Assembly (NCBI RefSeq): GCF_014489495.1
Contig: NZ_CP060780.1
Span: 682,001 to 746,000 of the forward strand
Source of the DNA: Sphingomonas daechungensis
GTDB lineage: Bacteria; Pseudomonadota; Alphaproteobacteria; Sphingomonadales; Sphingomonadaceae
DNA length: 64,000 bases
Direction: 5' to 3'
Position 1 is the stretch's first letter; every line of letters starts with the position of its first letter. Shown here piece after piece: positions 34,644-45,530 of the stretch. The position numbers and the translations under genes were made by a program. Below the pieces are notes generated by a model. That model made no database searches. It was given only the letters and a program-made list of their open reading frames with translations, and was not told the DNA's origin.

Positions 34644-34691
34644 CGTTCTCGCCTAGACGCACGGTTTTCGCTCGCTAAAGCTGCCCGCTCG

Positions 34692-35363
34692 ATGTGGCAG
34701 CTCTTCCAATTTCCGCTTTGTCCTTTCTCACGCAAGGTGAGACTCGTCCTTGCCGAAAAAGGCATCGCTGCCGAGCTGGTGCGTGAGAACCCTTGGGAGC
34801 GCCGGGACGAGTTCATCGACCTCAACCCAGCCGGTGAAACGCCCGTGATGGTCGACGCCGACCAAGGCATCACCTTGATCGGATCGCAGCCGATCGTCGA
34901 ATATTTCGACGAGACCGTCGACCGCATGCCGATGATCCACGGCAATGCCCCGCTCCGGGCCGAGATCCGCCGCCTCACTGAATGGTTCGACGAGAAGCTT
35001 TACCGCGAGGTCGTCGAGCCGCTGATGAACGAGCGGATGCGCAAGCGGCTGGTCAGCAAGGAAAGTCCGGACACGCGCATCCTCCGCGAGGCAATGCGGG
35101 TCGCGAACAACCATCTCGATTACGTCGATTACCTGCTCGATCACCGCCGATGGATGGCGGGGCCTGGCCTCAGCCTCGCCGATTTCGCCGCCGCGGCGCA
35201 TCTCAGCGTGATCGATTATCTCGGTGCGCTGGATTGGCGCGGTCACAAGCAGACGAAGGACTGGTACGCCGTCATGAAGTCGCGGCCGAGCTTCCGGCCG
35301 CTCCTCGGCGAGCGCATGGAGGTGATCGTGCCGCCACAGCACTACGACAAGGTCGACTTCTGA
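34692..35363 (+). CDS. Glutathione S-transferase family protein
   Basis: A 223-residue protein with an N-terminal thioredoxin-like domain (LFQFPLCPFSRKVRLVLAEK, with Cys10-Pro-Phe-Ser as active-site motif; AGETPVMVD with the cis-Pro) and a C-terminal all-helical domain (LSLADFAAAAHLSVIDYL). It should use glutathione, though the substrate is unknown. The CPFS motif is typical of beta or omega-like groups. It ends in a TGA that overlaps the frame of the following M20 peptidase gene. Confidence 0.8.
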   Translation: MWQLFQFPLCPFSRKVRLVLAEKGIAAELVRENPWERRDEFIDLNPAGETPVMVDADQGITLIGSQPIVEYFDETVDRMPMIHGNAPLRAEIRRLTEWFDEKLYREVVEPLMNERMRKRLVSKESPDTRILREAMRVANNHLDYVDYLLDHRRWMAGPGLSLADFAAAAHLSVIDYLGALDWRGHKQTKDWYAVMKSRPSFRPLLGERMEVIVPPQHYDKVDF

Positions 35364-36825
35364 AGACCGCGACGAAGATCGGGCTCGCGTTCGGGGTCCT
35401 GCTTCTGGCGCTGACCGCCGTCGTCCTGTTCAACACATTCCGGCTGAAGGCCGAGCCGCTGGGAAAGGCTCCACCCGCCTTGCCGGTCGATGCGGCAGCC
35501 GTCGATCGCCTTTCGCAGGCGCTGCAGGTCCAGACCGTCTCCACCGAGACTGGTCCCGCCTCGCCCGAGGTCTTCGCCGCCTTCAATGCGTTTCTCGCGC
35601 AAAGCTTCCCCGCATCCACGCGGAGCTGCAAAAAGAGGTGCTTCCCGGTGGAAGCCTGCTCTTCACATGGCCCGGGATCGATCCTTCCGCTCCCGCACTC
35701 CTGCTGATGGCTCACCAGGACGTGGTCCCGGTCGAGGCAGGAAGCGAGGGCAAATGGAGTGCTCCACCGTTTAGCGGAACGATCGCCAACGGCTTCGTGA
35801 TCGGTCGGGGCGCGATCGACGACAAGGGCTCGCTGATGGCGATCCTGGAAGCGACGGAGCGCTTGCTCGCCCGCGGCTATCGGCCAAGGCAGACGATCTA
35901 TCTCGCCTTCGGCCACGACGAGGAACGCGGCGGAGAGGGCGCGAAGGCGATGGCGGCCCTGCTCAAGCAGCGCGGCGCCAACATCGGGCTTGGCCTAGAC
36001 GAAGGCTATGCGGTGCTCGACGGCGTGATTGGCGGAGTCAACGTGCCCATCGCCATGATCGGCATCGGCGAAAAAGGGTACGTCTCGGTCGAAGTGACTG
36101 CGACCGGGGCCGGCGGGCACAGCTCGATGCCGGCTGACGACAACAGCGCCGTGCGCATTGCGCGCGCGGTGGAACGGCTCTCGATCAATCAAATGCCTGC
36201 GAGGATCGACGGTGCCTCCGGCGCGATGCTGGACGGCATTGCTCCGTATGGCAGCTTTACGATGCGCGCCGCCCTCGCCAACCGCTGGCTCACCGGACCG
36301 CTGGTCAAGCGTCAACTTCTATCGGTGCCGAGCACCGCGGCGGCGATCCGGACCACGACCGCGCCGACCATCCTCAACGCTGGCACCAAGGACAATGTCA
36401 TCCCGCAGGTCGCACACGCCGTCGTCAATCATCGCATCCTGCCGGGCGATACCGTGGAGAGTGTGCTCGAACACGACCGCAAGGTCGTCGACGACCCGCA
36501 GGTTCAGGTTCGTCCGGCATCTTTCCAGCAGCAGCCAGGCAAGCCTGTCTCTCCGGACAGCGCGGAGTACCGGCAATTCAGGGCGTTAGTCCGCTCCAGT
36601 TTCCCGGAAGCCGGCGTTTCCCCTGGCCTGGTCGTCGGCGCCACAGACGGCCGCCATTACCAGGACGTCGCTAAAGCCGTCCTCCGCTTCGTCCCGATTA
36701 CCATGCGCAAAGGCGACCTCACGCGCTTCCACGGCAACGATGAGCGCATTGCTATCGCCGACTACATGCGAGCGATTGCCTTCTACGAACGCCTTATGAG
36801 TGGGTCGCCGCCACCAAATAATTGA
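35360..36825 (+). CDS. M20 family metallopeptidase, carboxypeptidase S-like (one frameshift)
   Basis: A 488-residue zinc peptidase with an N-terminal anchor helix (KIGLAFGVLLLALTAVVLF). Metal-site motifs: AHQDVVPV, RGAIDDKGSLMA, and FGHDEERGGEGAK with the catalytic Glu pair. A lost base in the c4 run at 35608-35611 splits the gene (SFPRIHAELQKEVLPGG). It resembles the CPS/PM20 group of carboxypeptidases and aminoacylases. No ATG is visible at the start; the frame opens at a CTG (35360) overlapping the GST stop, so the start is uncertain and may be another sequencing error. It overlaps the convergent ubiG gene by 32 bases at the 3' end. Confidence 0.7.
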
Positions 36826-37512
36826 GGCGCAGGTCCTCGCTCAGGTGAAGCCCGCGCATCGGGCTGAAAGCCAGGCCTTCGACGTCGAGGCATTTCAGGC
36901 CCGCATTCGCCATCAACTGTTTCATCCGCTCCGGGGCGATGAACTTGTCGAAGTCATGCGTGCCCTTCGGGACTGCACCAAATCCCTCCGCCAGAGTGAT
37001 GGTGATCAGCTTCGACCAGCCGGTCGCATTGGGCGTTGACATCATCAGCAGGCCATTTGGCGCCAGCCGCTTGGCAAGGTCGATCAGGAACTGCTGCGGA
37101 TCGGCCGTGTGCTCGATCACTTCCATCGACGTGATCAGGTCGAACGCGCCTTGGAGATCCTCCACCGCGGCTACGCGGTAGTCGATCTGCAGCCCCTGCC
37201 CGGCCGCATGCTCGCGCGCGGCACCGATCAGCTCTGGCGCCGGATCGATCGCCGTGACCTTCGCGCCCAGCCTGGCCAGCGGTTCCGCCAGCAGTCCGGC
37301 CCACACCCGACGTCCAGCGCGCTCTTCCCGTCCAGCGGACGCCGGCTGTGCTCGTCGAGCGACCAGTGCTGATCGATCCAGTCACGGATGTAGGCGAGCC
37401 GCACGGGATTGAGCTTGTGCAGCATCGCCGAGGCGCCCTTCGGGTCCCACCAGTCTCCCGCGAGCTTCCCGAACTGCTCGATCTCTTCCTGAACGATGCT
37501 TGTTTCCGCCAT
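36794..37512 (-). CDS. ubiG: Ubiquinone biosynthesis O-methyltransferase (one frameshift)
   Basis: A 239-residue class I S-adenosylmethionine methyltransferase for the two O-methylation steps of ubiquinone synthesis. Motif I ALDVGCGAGLLAEPLARLGA becomes visible when one base is restored in the ccc run at 37300-37302. DPKGASAMLHKLNPVRLAYI near the N-terminus and THDFDKFIAPERM near the C-terminus are classical UbiG segments. It overlaps the convergent M20 gene by 32 bases and is divergent from lysC with a 44-base space. As a core respiratory gene it should be functional in the living cell. Confidence 0.9.
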
Positions 37513-37556
37513 AGTCGCCTCCTAACAGGACGCGCCCGTACACCCAAGGAGCGAGA

Positions 37557-38823
37557 GTGCCCTCCTCAAGCCAAAAGCGCATCGTGATGAAATTCGGCGG
37601 CACGTCGATGGCCGGTATCGAGCGCATTCGCCACGTCGCCGAGCGCGTGCGCCGTGAGGCGCAGGAGGGCAATGAAGTCGCGGTCGTCGTGTCCGCCATG
37701 GCGGGCGAGACGGATCGCCTCGTCCAGCTCTGCAAGGAAGCTGCGCCGCTCTACGATCCGCGCGAGTATGACGTCGTGGTCGCTAGCGGCGAGCAGGTCA
37801 CCTCTGGTCTCCTTGCGATGACTCTGCAGGGCATGGGTCTCAACGCCAAATCCTACATGGGCTGGCAGCTCCCGATCCGCGCGAGCGGCCATAGTGCCGG
37901 GCTGATCGATCATATCGATGCGGATGTGCTGGAGCGCGTCTTCGAGCAGGGCGGTATTGCCGTGATTCCTGGCTTCCAAGGTGTCACCGACGCCGGCGAC
38001 GTCGCGACATTGGGCCGGGGCGGTTCAGATACGTCGGCAGTTGCGCTTGCGGTCGCGGCGAAAGCCGATCGTTGCGACATCTACACGGACGTTGAGGGGG
38101 TCTTCACCACCGACCCCGGATCGTCCCCGCGCTCGCAAGCTCGAGGCGATCACCTACGAAGAAATGCTCGAGCTCGCCTCGGTCGGAGCCAAGGTGCTTC
38201 AGACGCGCTCGGTCGGACTTGCGATGCGGTACAATATGCCGCTCCAGGTCCTTTCGTCCTTTGAAGACAAGCCCGGCACTTTGATCGTCGGCGATGACAA
38301 AATCGAGGAATTCAAAATGGAACGCGTGCTCGTCACCGGCATCGCTCACGACAAGAACGAAGCGCTCGTCACCCTCACCGGCCTGCCAGACAAGCCCGGA
38401 ACGGTCGCCGGCATCTTCGGTCCCCTTGCCGAAGCCAACATCAACGTCGACATGATCATCCAGGCGGCGCCTCGCGAAGGCGAGAAGAGCGAGCTGACCT
38501 TTACCGTTCCCAACGCTTCCCTCGCGCACGCGGTCTCCGAGCTCGAGAAGGTGAAGGCCGACGTCGGGTTTGAAACCGTCAGCACCGACACCGATGTCGT
38601 GAAGGTCAGTGCGATCGGCGTCGGCATGCGTTCCAACGCCGGTATCGCGGCCCGCATGTTCCAGACTTTGGCCGAGCGGGGCATCAACATTCGCGCCATT
38701 TCCACATCGGAGATCAAGGTCTCCGTTCTCGTCCCGGAAGAATATACGGAGCTTGCCGTGCGCGTCCTTCACACGGCGTTCGGCCTTGACGACGCGGAAG
38801 CGAACGCGGGAGCGGCAGCATGA
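37557..38823 (+). CDS. lysC: Aspartate kinase (two frameshifts)
   Basis: A 422-residue enzyme that phosphorylates aspartate, the first step toward lysine, threonine, methionine and diaminopimelate. N-terminal kinase domain: [52 protein letters not shown]. Two C-terminal ACT domains follow (from about residue 265), which normally bind lysine or threonine for feedback control. Two lost C, at 38114-38117 and 38125-38128, break the TTDPRIVPRARKL segment; restoring both gives the canonical motif. The start is a GTG. Its stop overlaps the next gene's ATG. Confidence 0.92.
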
Positions 38824-39878
38824 GCGGCGAAGGCCTGATCGCCGAGCCGCGCGCCGTCCACCAGTCCGTTGGCCATGCGCGCCTCAAGGAGCTGATGCAT
38901 CGGGGCACCGAGTTCCTCGGCTGCGACGTCGCGATCATGGGCGGCGCGATGAGTTGGGTCAGCGAGCGCAGCCTCGTTTCCGCCATATCCAATGCCGGCG
39001 GCTTCGGCGTGATCGCCTGCGGTGCGATGACGCCCGAGCTTCTGGACACCGAGATTACCGAGACGAAAGCGCGGACCAAGCGCCCGTTCGGCGTCAACCT
39101 CATCACCATGCACCCTCAGCTGAGCGAGCTGATCGACGTTTGCGTGCGGCATGATGTCGGTCATATCGTCCTCGCGGGCGGCCTTCCGCCGGGCAAGGCG
39201 ATCGAGAAGATCAAGGGCCATGGCGCAAAGCTGATGGCCTTCGCGCCGGCGCTGAGCCTCGCCAAGAAACTGATGCGGTCGAACGTCGATGCCATCGTGA
39301 TAGAGGGCATGGAAGCCGGCGGTCACATCGGCCCGGTATCCACCACCGTGCTGGCGCAGGAAATCCTGCCGCACATCAGCCGCGACATTCCGGTCTTAAT
39401 CGCCGGGGGCATCGGCCGCGGCGAGGCGGTCGCGGCGTATCTCGAAATGGGCGCGGTCGGCGTCCAGCTCGGCACCCGCTTCGTGTGCGCGAACGAGAGC
39501 ATTGCACACGCCAACTTCAAGAAGGCGTTCATCCGCGCCTCCGCCCGCGACGCCATCCCCTCGGTGCAGATCGACCCGCGCCTGCCTGTCATCCCTGTCC
39601 GGGCGCTCAAGAATCGCGAGATGGAGAATTTCGCAGCCAAGCAGCGCGAAGTCGCACAGAAGCTCGACGAGGGCTCGATCGAGATGGCCGAGGCCCAGCT
39701 CCAAATCGAGCACTATTGGGCGGGAGCGCTCCGTCGCGCCGTCATTGACGGGGACGTCGAAAGCGGATCGGTCATGGCCGGCCAGTCGGTCGGCATGGTC
39801 ACTCGCGAAGAGCCAGTCGCGGACATCATACGTGAATTGGTCGATGAAGCCGCTGCTGCGTTGGAAAGCCGGGGCTAG
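38820..39878 (+). CDS. Nitronate monooxygenase family protein
   Basis: A 352-residue TIM-barrel flavoprotein of the nitronate monooxygenase / 2-nitropropane dioxygenase family. Flavin-binding and barrel motifs include AIMGGAMSW, AGGFGVIACG, EGMEAGGHIGP, IAGGIGRGEAVAAYLEMGAVGVQLGT-type strands (GVQLGTRFV), typical of FMN-dependent members. Members oxidise nitronates, and some resemble FabK enoyl-ACP reductases, so the physiological role is open. It overlaps lysC by four bases (ATGA), which suggests co-transcription. Confidence 0.8.
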   Translation: MSGEGLIAEPRAVHQSVGHARLKELMHRGTEFLGCDVAIMGGAMSWVSERSLVSAISNAGGFGVIACGAMTPELLDTEITETKARTKRPFGVNLITMHPQLSELIDVCVRHDVGHIVLAGGLPPGKAIEKIKGHGAKLMAFAPALSLAKKLMRSNVDAIVIEGMEAGGHIGPVSTTVLAQEILPHISRDIPVLIAGGIGRGEAVAAYLEMGAVGVQLGTRFVCANESIAHANFKKAFIRASARDAIPSVQIDPRLPVIPVRALKNREMENFAAKQREVAQKLDEGSIEMAEAQLQIEHYWAGALRRAVIDGDVESGSVMAGQSVGMVTREEPVADIIRELVDEAAAALESRG

Positions 39879-39895
39879 CGCCAAGAGGATTGGAA

Positions 39896-41343
39896 ATGAC
39901 GGATCAGACGATTGTCGAACGCGACGCTACAACGGAGGCGCGCAAAGCGTTGCAGACCGTCAATCCCGCGACCGGCGAGCCCGGAAAGACTTATCATGAG
40001 CACAAGCTCGCCGATGCGAAGGCAGCCGCTGCCGCTTCGCACCGGGCTTATCTGACTTGGCGCAAGACAAGCTTCGCCGAACGCGCGGCGGTGATCCGCA
40101 AGGCTGGCGAAATCCTTCGCCGCCGCAGGGACGAGTTCGCCGCACTCATGACCGAAGAGATGGGTAAGACCCTTTCCGACGGCCGCGCGGAAGTCGAGAA
40201 ATGCGCCGGACATTGCGACTGGTTCGCCGATCACGCCGAGAGCTATCTGGCGAATGAGCGCGTCGACATCGGCGGCGGCGAGGCGTTCGTAACCTTCAAT
40301 CCCATCGGCGTCGTGCTTGCGGTCATGCCGTGGAACTTCCCGTTCTGGCAGGTCTTCCGCTTCGCTGCACCCGCGCTGATGGCGGGCAATGGCGCACTTT
40401 TGAAACACGCCAGCAACGTCCCTGGTTGCGCTCTCGCGATCGAAGAGGTGCTCCATGAAGCCGGCGTTCCACGCGCCCTCTTCCGAACGGTCCTTCTGCC
40501 GAGCAGCGAGATCAAACCACTCATCGAGGACGAACATGTCGCCGCCGTAACCCTCACCGGCAGCGTTGGGCCGGCAAGAGTGTGGCGACCGCCGCAGGAG
40601 GCGTGCTCAAGAAGTGCGTCCTCGAGCTCGGCGGGTCGGACGCTTACGTCGTGCTGGAAGACGCTGACATCGAAACCGCGGCGAAGGTCTGCGCGACGGC
40701 TCGCATGGTCAATGGCGGTCAAAGCTGCATCGCCGGCAAGCGCTTCATCGTCGTGCGCTCGGTCCTTAAAAAGTTCGAACCCGCCATTGTCGAAGCAATG
40801 CGCGCTTACGACATGGGAGATCCACGTGACGAGACCACAAAGCTCGGGCCAATGGTCAGCGTGAAGGCCCGTGACGAAATCCACAATCAGGTTGAACGGA
40901 GCATCGCCAATGGTGCTCGCCTTTTATTGGGCGGGAACATTCCGGATCGTGCCGGCGCCTGGTATCCCGCAACCGTCCTCGCCGATGTCCGGGAGGGCCA
41001 GCCCGCGCATGACGAAGAAGTTTTCGGCCCGGTCGCCGCAATCATCGCCGCCGATGACGAAGCGGACGCCATCCGCATCGCCAACGACAGCGAGTTCGGT
41101 CTTGGCTCCGGCGTCCTGACCGGCGACCTCGACCGCGGCCGCCGCATTGCGGCCCATGAACTCGAAGCAGGCATGAGCTTCGTCAACGAAAACGTCCGCT
41201 CAGACTCTCGTATGCCGTTCGGCGGCGTGAAGCACTCCGGCTACGGCCGCGAATGCGCGTCCTTCGGCATTCGCGAGTTCACGAACATCAAGAGCGTCCA
41301 CGTTAGCGAGCTGAAGCACGACGGCGAATCGACCACCGAGTAG
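39896..41343 (+). CDS. gabD: NAD(P)-dependent succinate-semialdehyde dehydrogenase (one frameshift)
   Basis: A 482-residue aldehyde dehydrogenase. Motifs: VVLAVMPWNFPFWQ, TLTGSVGAGKSVA, LELGGSDAYVVL with the general-base Glu, and NGGQSCIAGKR with the nucleophile Cys. It closely resembles the short SSADH group that oxidises succinate semialdehyde to succinate. A lost base in the ggg run at 40568-40570 splits it. The ATG at 39896 follows an AGAGGATTGG stretch. It lies 17 bases after the nitronate monooxygenase gene. The substrate assignment is by resemblance and a related aldehyde cannot be excluded. Confidence 0.8.
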
Positions 41344-41461
41344 ACCGAAAATCTTCGTGTGGGCGCGCGAGGCGCTCGGTCAGGCGATAATCGTGGCACG
41401 CTAACCTGCTGAATTTGCTCGCCGGGCGTATCCTCCACTCAACGACTCGGTGGGGTGGGAC

Positions 41462-41968
41462 ATGCAACCGGCGAGTGCCGCGCGCGCAGACGCGAACATT
41501 GCGATTGGCAGTGAAGAACTAGCCGAAGGGCTGATGCTCGTCCGCGCGAGTACCTTGAAGATCATCCGACTTCAGTTGGCGATGGAACGTCGTGACCGCC
41601 GCGTGGCGCTGGAGGCAGTGGACGACCTCGTCGCGCTCGACCGCAGCCTTCAGGATTTCCTTGCCCACGTGCCGGTCGCCAATGACGACGGCATCTTCAG
41701 GAACTTGCTGGAGCTGGAACGGTCCGCGCTCAACGTCGAAAAGCATACCCTAGCCGGAGGGATTGCCGGCCGGAGTAGGGAAGAGGCTGTACCTGATCCG
41801 GAGCCTGCGGACCCTACGGACTGGGTTTACGAGGATATCGAGGAGACTCCGCGTCGGCCCTGGCTTGCATGGGTCTTTGCAGTCGCCGCGATTCTCACGC
41901 TTGCAGCGGCTGCATTCCTTTTTGGCGCGTCAGGCTACGCGCCGGATATCATCCGGGAGGCTTTATGA
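41462..41968 (+). CDS. Membrane-anchored protein of unknown function
   Basis: A 168-residue protein with a helical N-terminal domain (about 10-105, LMLVRASTLKIIRLQLAMER and VDDLVALDRSLQDFL), an acidic Pro-rich linker (DPEPADPTDWVYEDIEETPRR) and one C-terminal transmembrane helix (PWLAWVFAVAAILTLAAAAF). I do not recognise it. The ATG at 41462 has a GGTGGGG stretch just before it. Its stop overlaps the start of the following small gene (ATGA), so the two are coupled, upstream of ptsP. Confidence 0.6.
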   Translation: MQPASAARADANIAIGSEELAEGLMLVRASTLKIIRLQLAMERRDRRVALEAVDDLVALDRSLQDFLAHVPVANDDGIFRNLLELERSALNVEKHTLAGGIAGRSREEAVPDPEPADPTDWVYEDIEETPRRPWLAWVFAVAAILTLAAAAFLFGASGYAPDIIREAL

Positions 41969-42228
41969 TCGCTTCCGACAGCCTGCTCCGTGCAAAGGAG
42001 CTCGACGCCTATGAGGCGATTTCGTCCCTCGATCGCCATGGCGAGACGGTAAGGCTGATCCTGGCGGAAGTGTCGATGCTCTCCGAAAAGTATCGCTACG
42101 TTCAGCGCCACGACGTCCCGCACGTCCGTGAGCTGACCAAGATGATCGACCTGCTCTGGCAGGAAATTGAGATGGAAGCCTATCCGCAGCCGGTGCTGAA
42201 CCCACTCGATCAGGTGGGAACCTACTGA
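41965..42228 (+). CDS. Small protein of unknown function, coupled to upstream gene
   Basis: An 87-residue, mostly helical and charged protein (RAKELDAYEAISSLDRHGE, VRELTKMIDLLWQEIEMEAY). I recognise no family. The ATG at 41965 overlaps the preceding stop and follows cgggagg, a good binding site. The pair with the membrane-anchored protein may form a complex, but only position supports this. Confidence 0.6.
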   Translation: MIASDSLLRAKELDAYEAISSLDRHGETVRLILAEVSMLSEKYRYVQRHDVPHVRELTKMIDLLWQEIEMEAYPQPVLNPLDQVGTY

Positions 42229-42281
42229 ACACGAGCGACTGCCGCGTGACATAAGCGAGGCGCATCTGATAGCGCTTGGCT

Positions 42282-44544
42282 ATGCCGCTGAGCGCCGCCG
42301 CCTCCGCCCGCGAAATCCTGACGGGCCTCCATGAGATCATGGCCGGCCGGGGCAGCGCGCAATCCAAGCTCGACAAGGTCGTCGACCTGATCGCGGACGC
42401 GATGGAGAGCGAGGTCTGTTCCATCTACCTGCTGCGCGACAACAAGCTCGAGCTTTACGCGACTCACGGCCTGCGCAAGGAAGCGGTGCACGTCACTCGG
42501 CTGGGGATGGGGAAGGCCTGGTAGGCACCATCGCCGCGGAGGGCGCATTCTCAACCTCGCCGAGGCGGCCGATCACCCTGCCTTCGCCTATCGTCCCGAA
42601 ACGGGCGAGGAGAGCTTCCACAGCTTCGCTGGAGTCCCGATCGTAAGGCTGGAAAGCCCGATCGGCGTCCTCGCCGTCCAGCACGTCGAGCCGCGCCGAT
42701 ACGAAGAGGTCGAAATCGAGGCGCTCCAGACCGTTGCGATGGTGCTCTCCGAAATGATTGCGGCCGCAAGGCTGGTTGACGGCGCACGACGCGGACGAAT
42801 TCGCAGCAGCGGCCCGCTGCGCTTGTCGGGACTGAAGCTCGTTTCCGGAATGGCCAAGGGTGAGGCAGTCTTCCACCAGCCCGAGTAATCGTCGAGCATA
42901 CCGTCGCTGACGATGTCGAGGCGGAGCGCGACCGCGTCTATTCCGCATTCCGCAAGATGCGCGAGCAGATCGACGCGATGACCAAGGATGCGGAGTTCGG
43001 GACCGCCGGCGAGCATCAGGAGATTCTCGAGACCTATAAGATGTTCGCCTACGACGAAGGCTGGTCGAGGCGGATCAACGAGGCGATCGATAGCGGCTTG
43101 ACCGCGGAGGCGGCCATCGAGCGAGTTCAGCAACGGACTCGCGCCCGCATGCAGGACATCGACGATCCTCTGCTCAAGGATCGGATGCACGATCTCGAGG
43201 ACCTGTCCAACAGGCTGTTGCGCATCGTCTCGGGACGGTTCGGGACGGCGGCGCAGACTGGCCTGGCTCGCGACACCGTCCTCATCGCGCGCAATCTCGG
43301 CCCTGCCGAACTGCTCGAATACGATCGCCGTAGGCTGAAGGCGGTCGTGCTCGAAGAAGGGTCACTGACCGCCCACATGACCATCGTGGCGCGGGCAATG
43401 GGCGTCCCAGTGGTCGGCCGGATTCCCGACATTCGCCACAGCGTCGAGGAAAGCGAGCAGATTCTCGTCGACGGCGACAACGGCAGTGTAATCATTCGTC
43501 CCAGCAGGGCGCTCCTGTCCGGCTTCGAGCACCGCCTCGCGACACGTCAGAAGAAGCGCGCCGAATTCGAGGCGGTCCGCAATTTGCCTGCGGTCACCCT
43601 CGACGGTGTTCCGGTGAGCGTAATGGTCAACGCGGGCTTGCCGAAGACGCGGCCAACCTCGACCCTTCGGGTGCGGACGGCATCGGTCTGTTCCGGACCG
43701 AATTCCAGTTCCTCGTCTCGGCGACGCTTCCCGGCCGGGAGCGGCAGCAGCGACTATATACCAAGGTGCTCGCTGCGGCTGGCGACAAGCCGGTGATCTT
43801 CCGCACGGTCGATATCGGCGGGGACAAGGCCCTGCCCTATCTTACCGACATCCGCGATGAGGCTGAGAATCCATCGATGGGTTGGCGCGCACTCCGCCTG
43901 TCGCTCGATCGCTCGACCTTGATGAAGGCGCAGGCCGAGCGCTGATCGAAGCCTGCGGCGGCAAGACGCTTCGTGTCATGTTCCCGATGATCTCCGAGCC
44001 CTGGGAGTTCGACGAAGCTCGCGCCCTGTTCGAGGAGCAGGTCGCGTGGGCGCGAAAGGGCCATCGCAAGCTCCCCAGCCGTATCGATTTCGGCGCCATG
44101 CTCGAAGTCCCCGCGCTTGCCGAGGTTCTCGACCAGCTTCTGCCAAAGATCGATTTCCTGTCGATCGGCACCAACGATCTCACGCAATTCCTGTTCGCGG
44201 CAGACCGGGGAGACCCGAGGTTGGCGGAGCGCTACGACTGGCTCAGTCCGGCGATCCTACGCTTCCTTCGACGAGTCAGCACCCAGGCGCGCGAGGCTGG
44301 CGTCCCCGTCCGTGTCTGCGGGGAGATGGGTGGGCGTCCGCTTGAAGCGATGGCCCTAATCGGCATCGGGATCGAGCAATTTTCGATCACGCCGGCCGCC
44401 GTCGGTCCGCTCAAGGCGATGGTGCGGTCGCTCGATTCGGGGAAGATCCGTATCCGGATGGAGCAGTTGCTTGATCGCCCTCCGGCGAACATGCGCAAGA
44501 CGCTCGGCGAGTGGGCGCGACGGCACAAGGTGGCAACCGACTGA
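42282..44544 (+). CDS. ptsP: PEP-protein phosphotransferase, nitrogen PTS enzyme I (five frameshifts)
   Basis: Enzyme I-Ntr, which passes phosphate from phosphoenolpyruvate to NPr in a regulatory phosphorelay. N-terminal GAF domain (about 15-150, EVCSIYLLRDNKLELYATHG, GTIAAEGRILNLA), then the EI domain with phosphorylated His in SLTAHMTIVARAMGVP, and a PEP-binding barrel (DGIGLFRTEFQF, VMFPMISEPWEF, IGTNDLTQF, CGEMGG). Five one-base losses, near 42509-42512, 42541-42546, 42880-42882, 43639-43642 and 43935-43936, break the frame. With all restored the protein is 755 residues, normal for PtsP. It is the worst-affected gene in the window. Confidence 0.85.
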
Positions 44545-44612
44545 CGCAAGGAAACTGCGGTTGACAGCATGGGCAACCGCTTGGACAAGCGGACCGGGTA
44601 GGGTTGAGGCGA

Positions 44613-45446
44613 ATGGCCGAAAGCGAAGACGATTTTGTACACGCACAGCCGTCCGTAGGCGATCGCCTTCGGGCCGCCCGCGAGGCGAAGAAGCTGTCGC
44701 TCGAAGATATTGCCGAGCAAACTCGAATCCCTCTTCGTCACCTGCAAAACCTGGAAGCCGGGGAGTGGAGTGCGCTGCCGGCGCCGACCTACACGATCGG
44801 GTTTGCCAAAAGCTATGCCAGCGCGGTCGGCCTCGACAGGACGGAAATCGGCGACGACCTTCGCGATGAGATGGGCGGCGTCCGTTACGACGCCGCGAAG
44901 ACCGAGGTCTTCGAACCGGCCGATCCTGCGCGTGCAATGCCCAAGTGGCTGGTTCTCTCGGCGATCGGGGCAATCATTCTGGTCGTGGTGGTCATGACTT
45001 GGCTCAATAACCGGGCCCTGTCGCCCGACCAGCCCGCAGCCCCAGCCCCGCAGGAAACGGCCACGGCGCCCGCGCGGACGGAGCCAGCAGCAACTACGGC
45101 ACCCGCGCCGGCTCAAACGGCAGAGGGGCCGGTCACGTTGACGGCAGTTGAGCCCGCGTGGATCCGTGTGACCGACCAGGGCAAGACCTTGTTCGAAGGC
45201 GTGCTCCCCGCCGGTCAGACCTATTCCGTCCCGCAAACTGCCTCGGCCCCACTGCTGCGTGCGGGCGCTCCGGAAGCCTTGCGCGTCAATGTTGGGACTG
45301 CAATTGCACCGCCAATAGGGCCTGCCGGAAAAGTTGCATCGAACGTCAGCCTGAAGCCGGTCGACCTGATGCGAGCGCCCGCTGCCGCAGTAACAACCGT
45401 GCCTGCGCCAAGTGCGCCACCGGCAGTTCAGAACACCGCCGGGTAA
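44613..45446 (+). CDS. RodZ-like HTH and DUF4115 cell-shape protein
   Basis: A 277-residue single-pass inner-membrane protein. It has a Cro/C1-type HTH (about 15-80, VGDRLRAAREAKKLSLEDIA, EQTRIPLRHLQNLEAGEW), one transmembrane helix (WLVLSAIGAIILVVVVMTWL), a Pro/Ala linker and a C-terminal DUF4115 beta domain (about 180-265, VEPAWIRVTDQGKTLFEGVL). This is the layout of RodZ, which links MreB to the wall machinery in rod-shaped bacteria; in sphingomonads its role is less known. The ATG at 44613 is preferred over one three codons upstream. It lies between ptsP and cpoB. Confidence 0.8.
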   Translation: MAESEDDFVHAQPSVGDRLRAAREAKKLSLEDIAEQTRIPLRHLQNLEAGEWSALPAPTYTIGFAKSYASAVGLDRTEIGDDLRDEMGGVRYDAAKTEVFEPADPARAMPKWLVLSAIGAIILVVVVMTWLNNRALSPDQPAAPAPQETATAPARTEPAATTAPAPAQTAEGPVTLTAVEPAWIRVTDQGKTLFEGVLPAGQTYSVPQTASAPLLRAGAPEALRVNVGTAIAPPIGPAGKVASNVSLKPVDLMRAPAAAVTTVPAPSAPPAVQNTAG

Positions 45447-45459
45447 GAGCCTCATTTTC

Positions 45460-45498
45460 GAGTGCAGGTTCCATATCTATCCTTGGCTTAGTGCACTC
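45460..45498. promoter_or_regulatory. Inverted repeat before cpoB
   Basis: gagtgca (45460-45466) and tgcactc (45492-45498) are perfect 7-base inverted arms 25 bases apart, between the RodZ-like stop and the cpoB start. They could be a transcription-end hairpin for the upstream gene or an operator for cpoB. Confidence 0.35.
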
Positions 45499-45530
45499 AT
45501 CGGAATAGGTTTTCCCTTCGGGGAGGGACA

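Noticed and set aside
37557-38823. Treating lysC, ubiG, ptsP, nadD and rsfS as true pseudogenes
   Set aside because: These are core genes, and each break is a one-base loss, mostly in a short G/C run, restoring a normal protein when corrected. Sequencing error is the more economical explanation.
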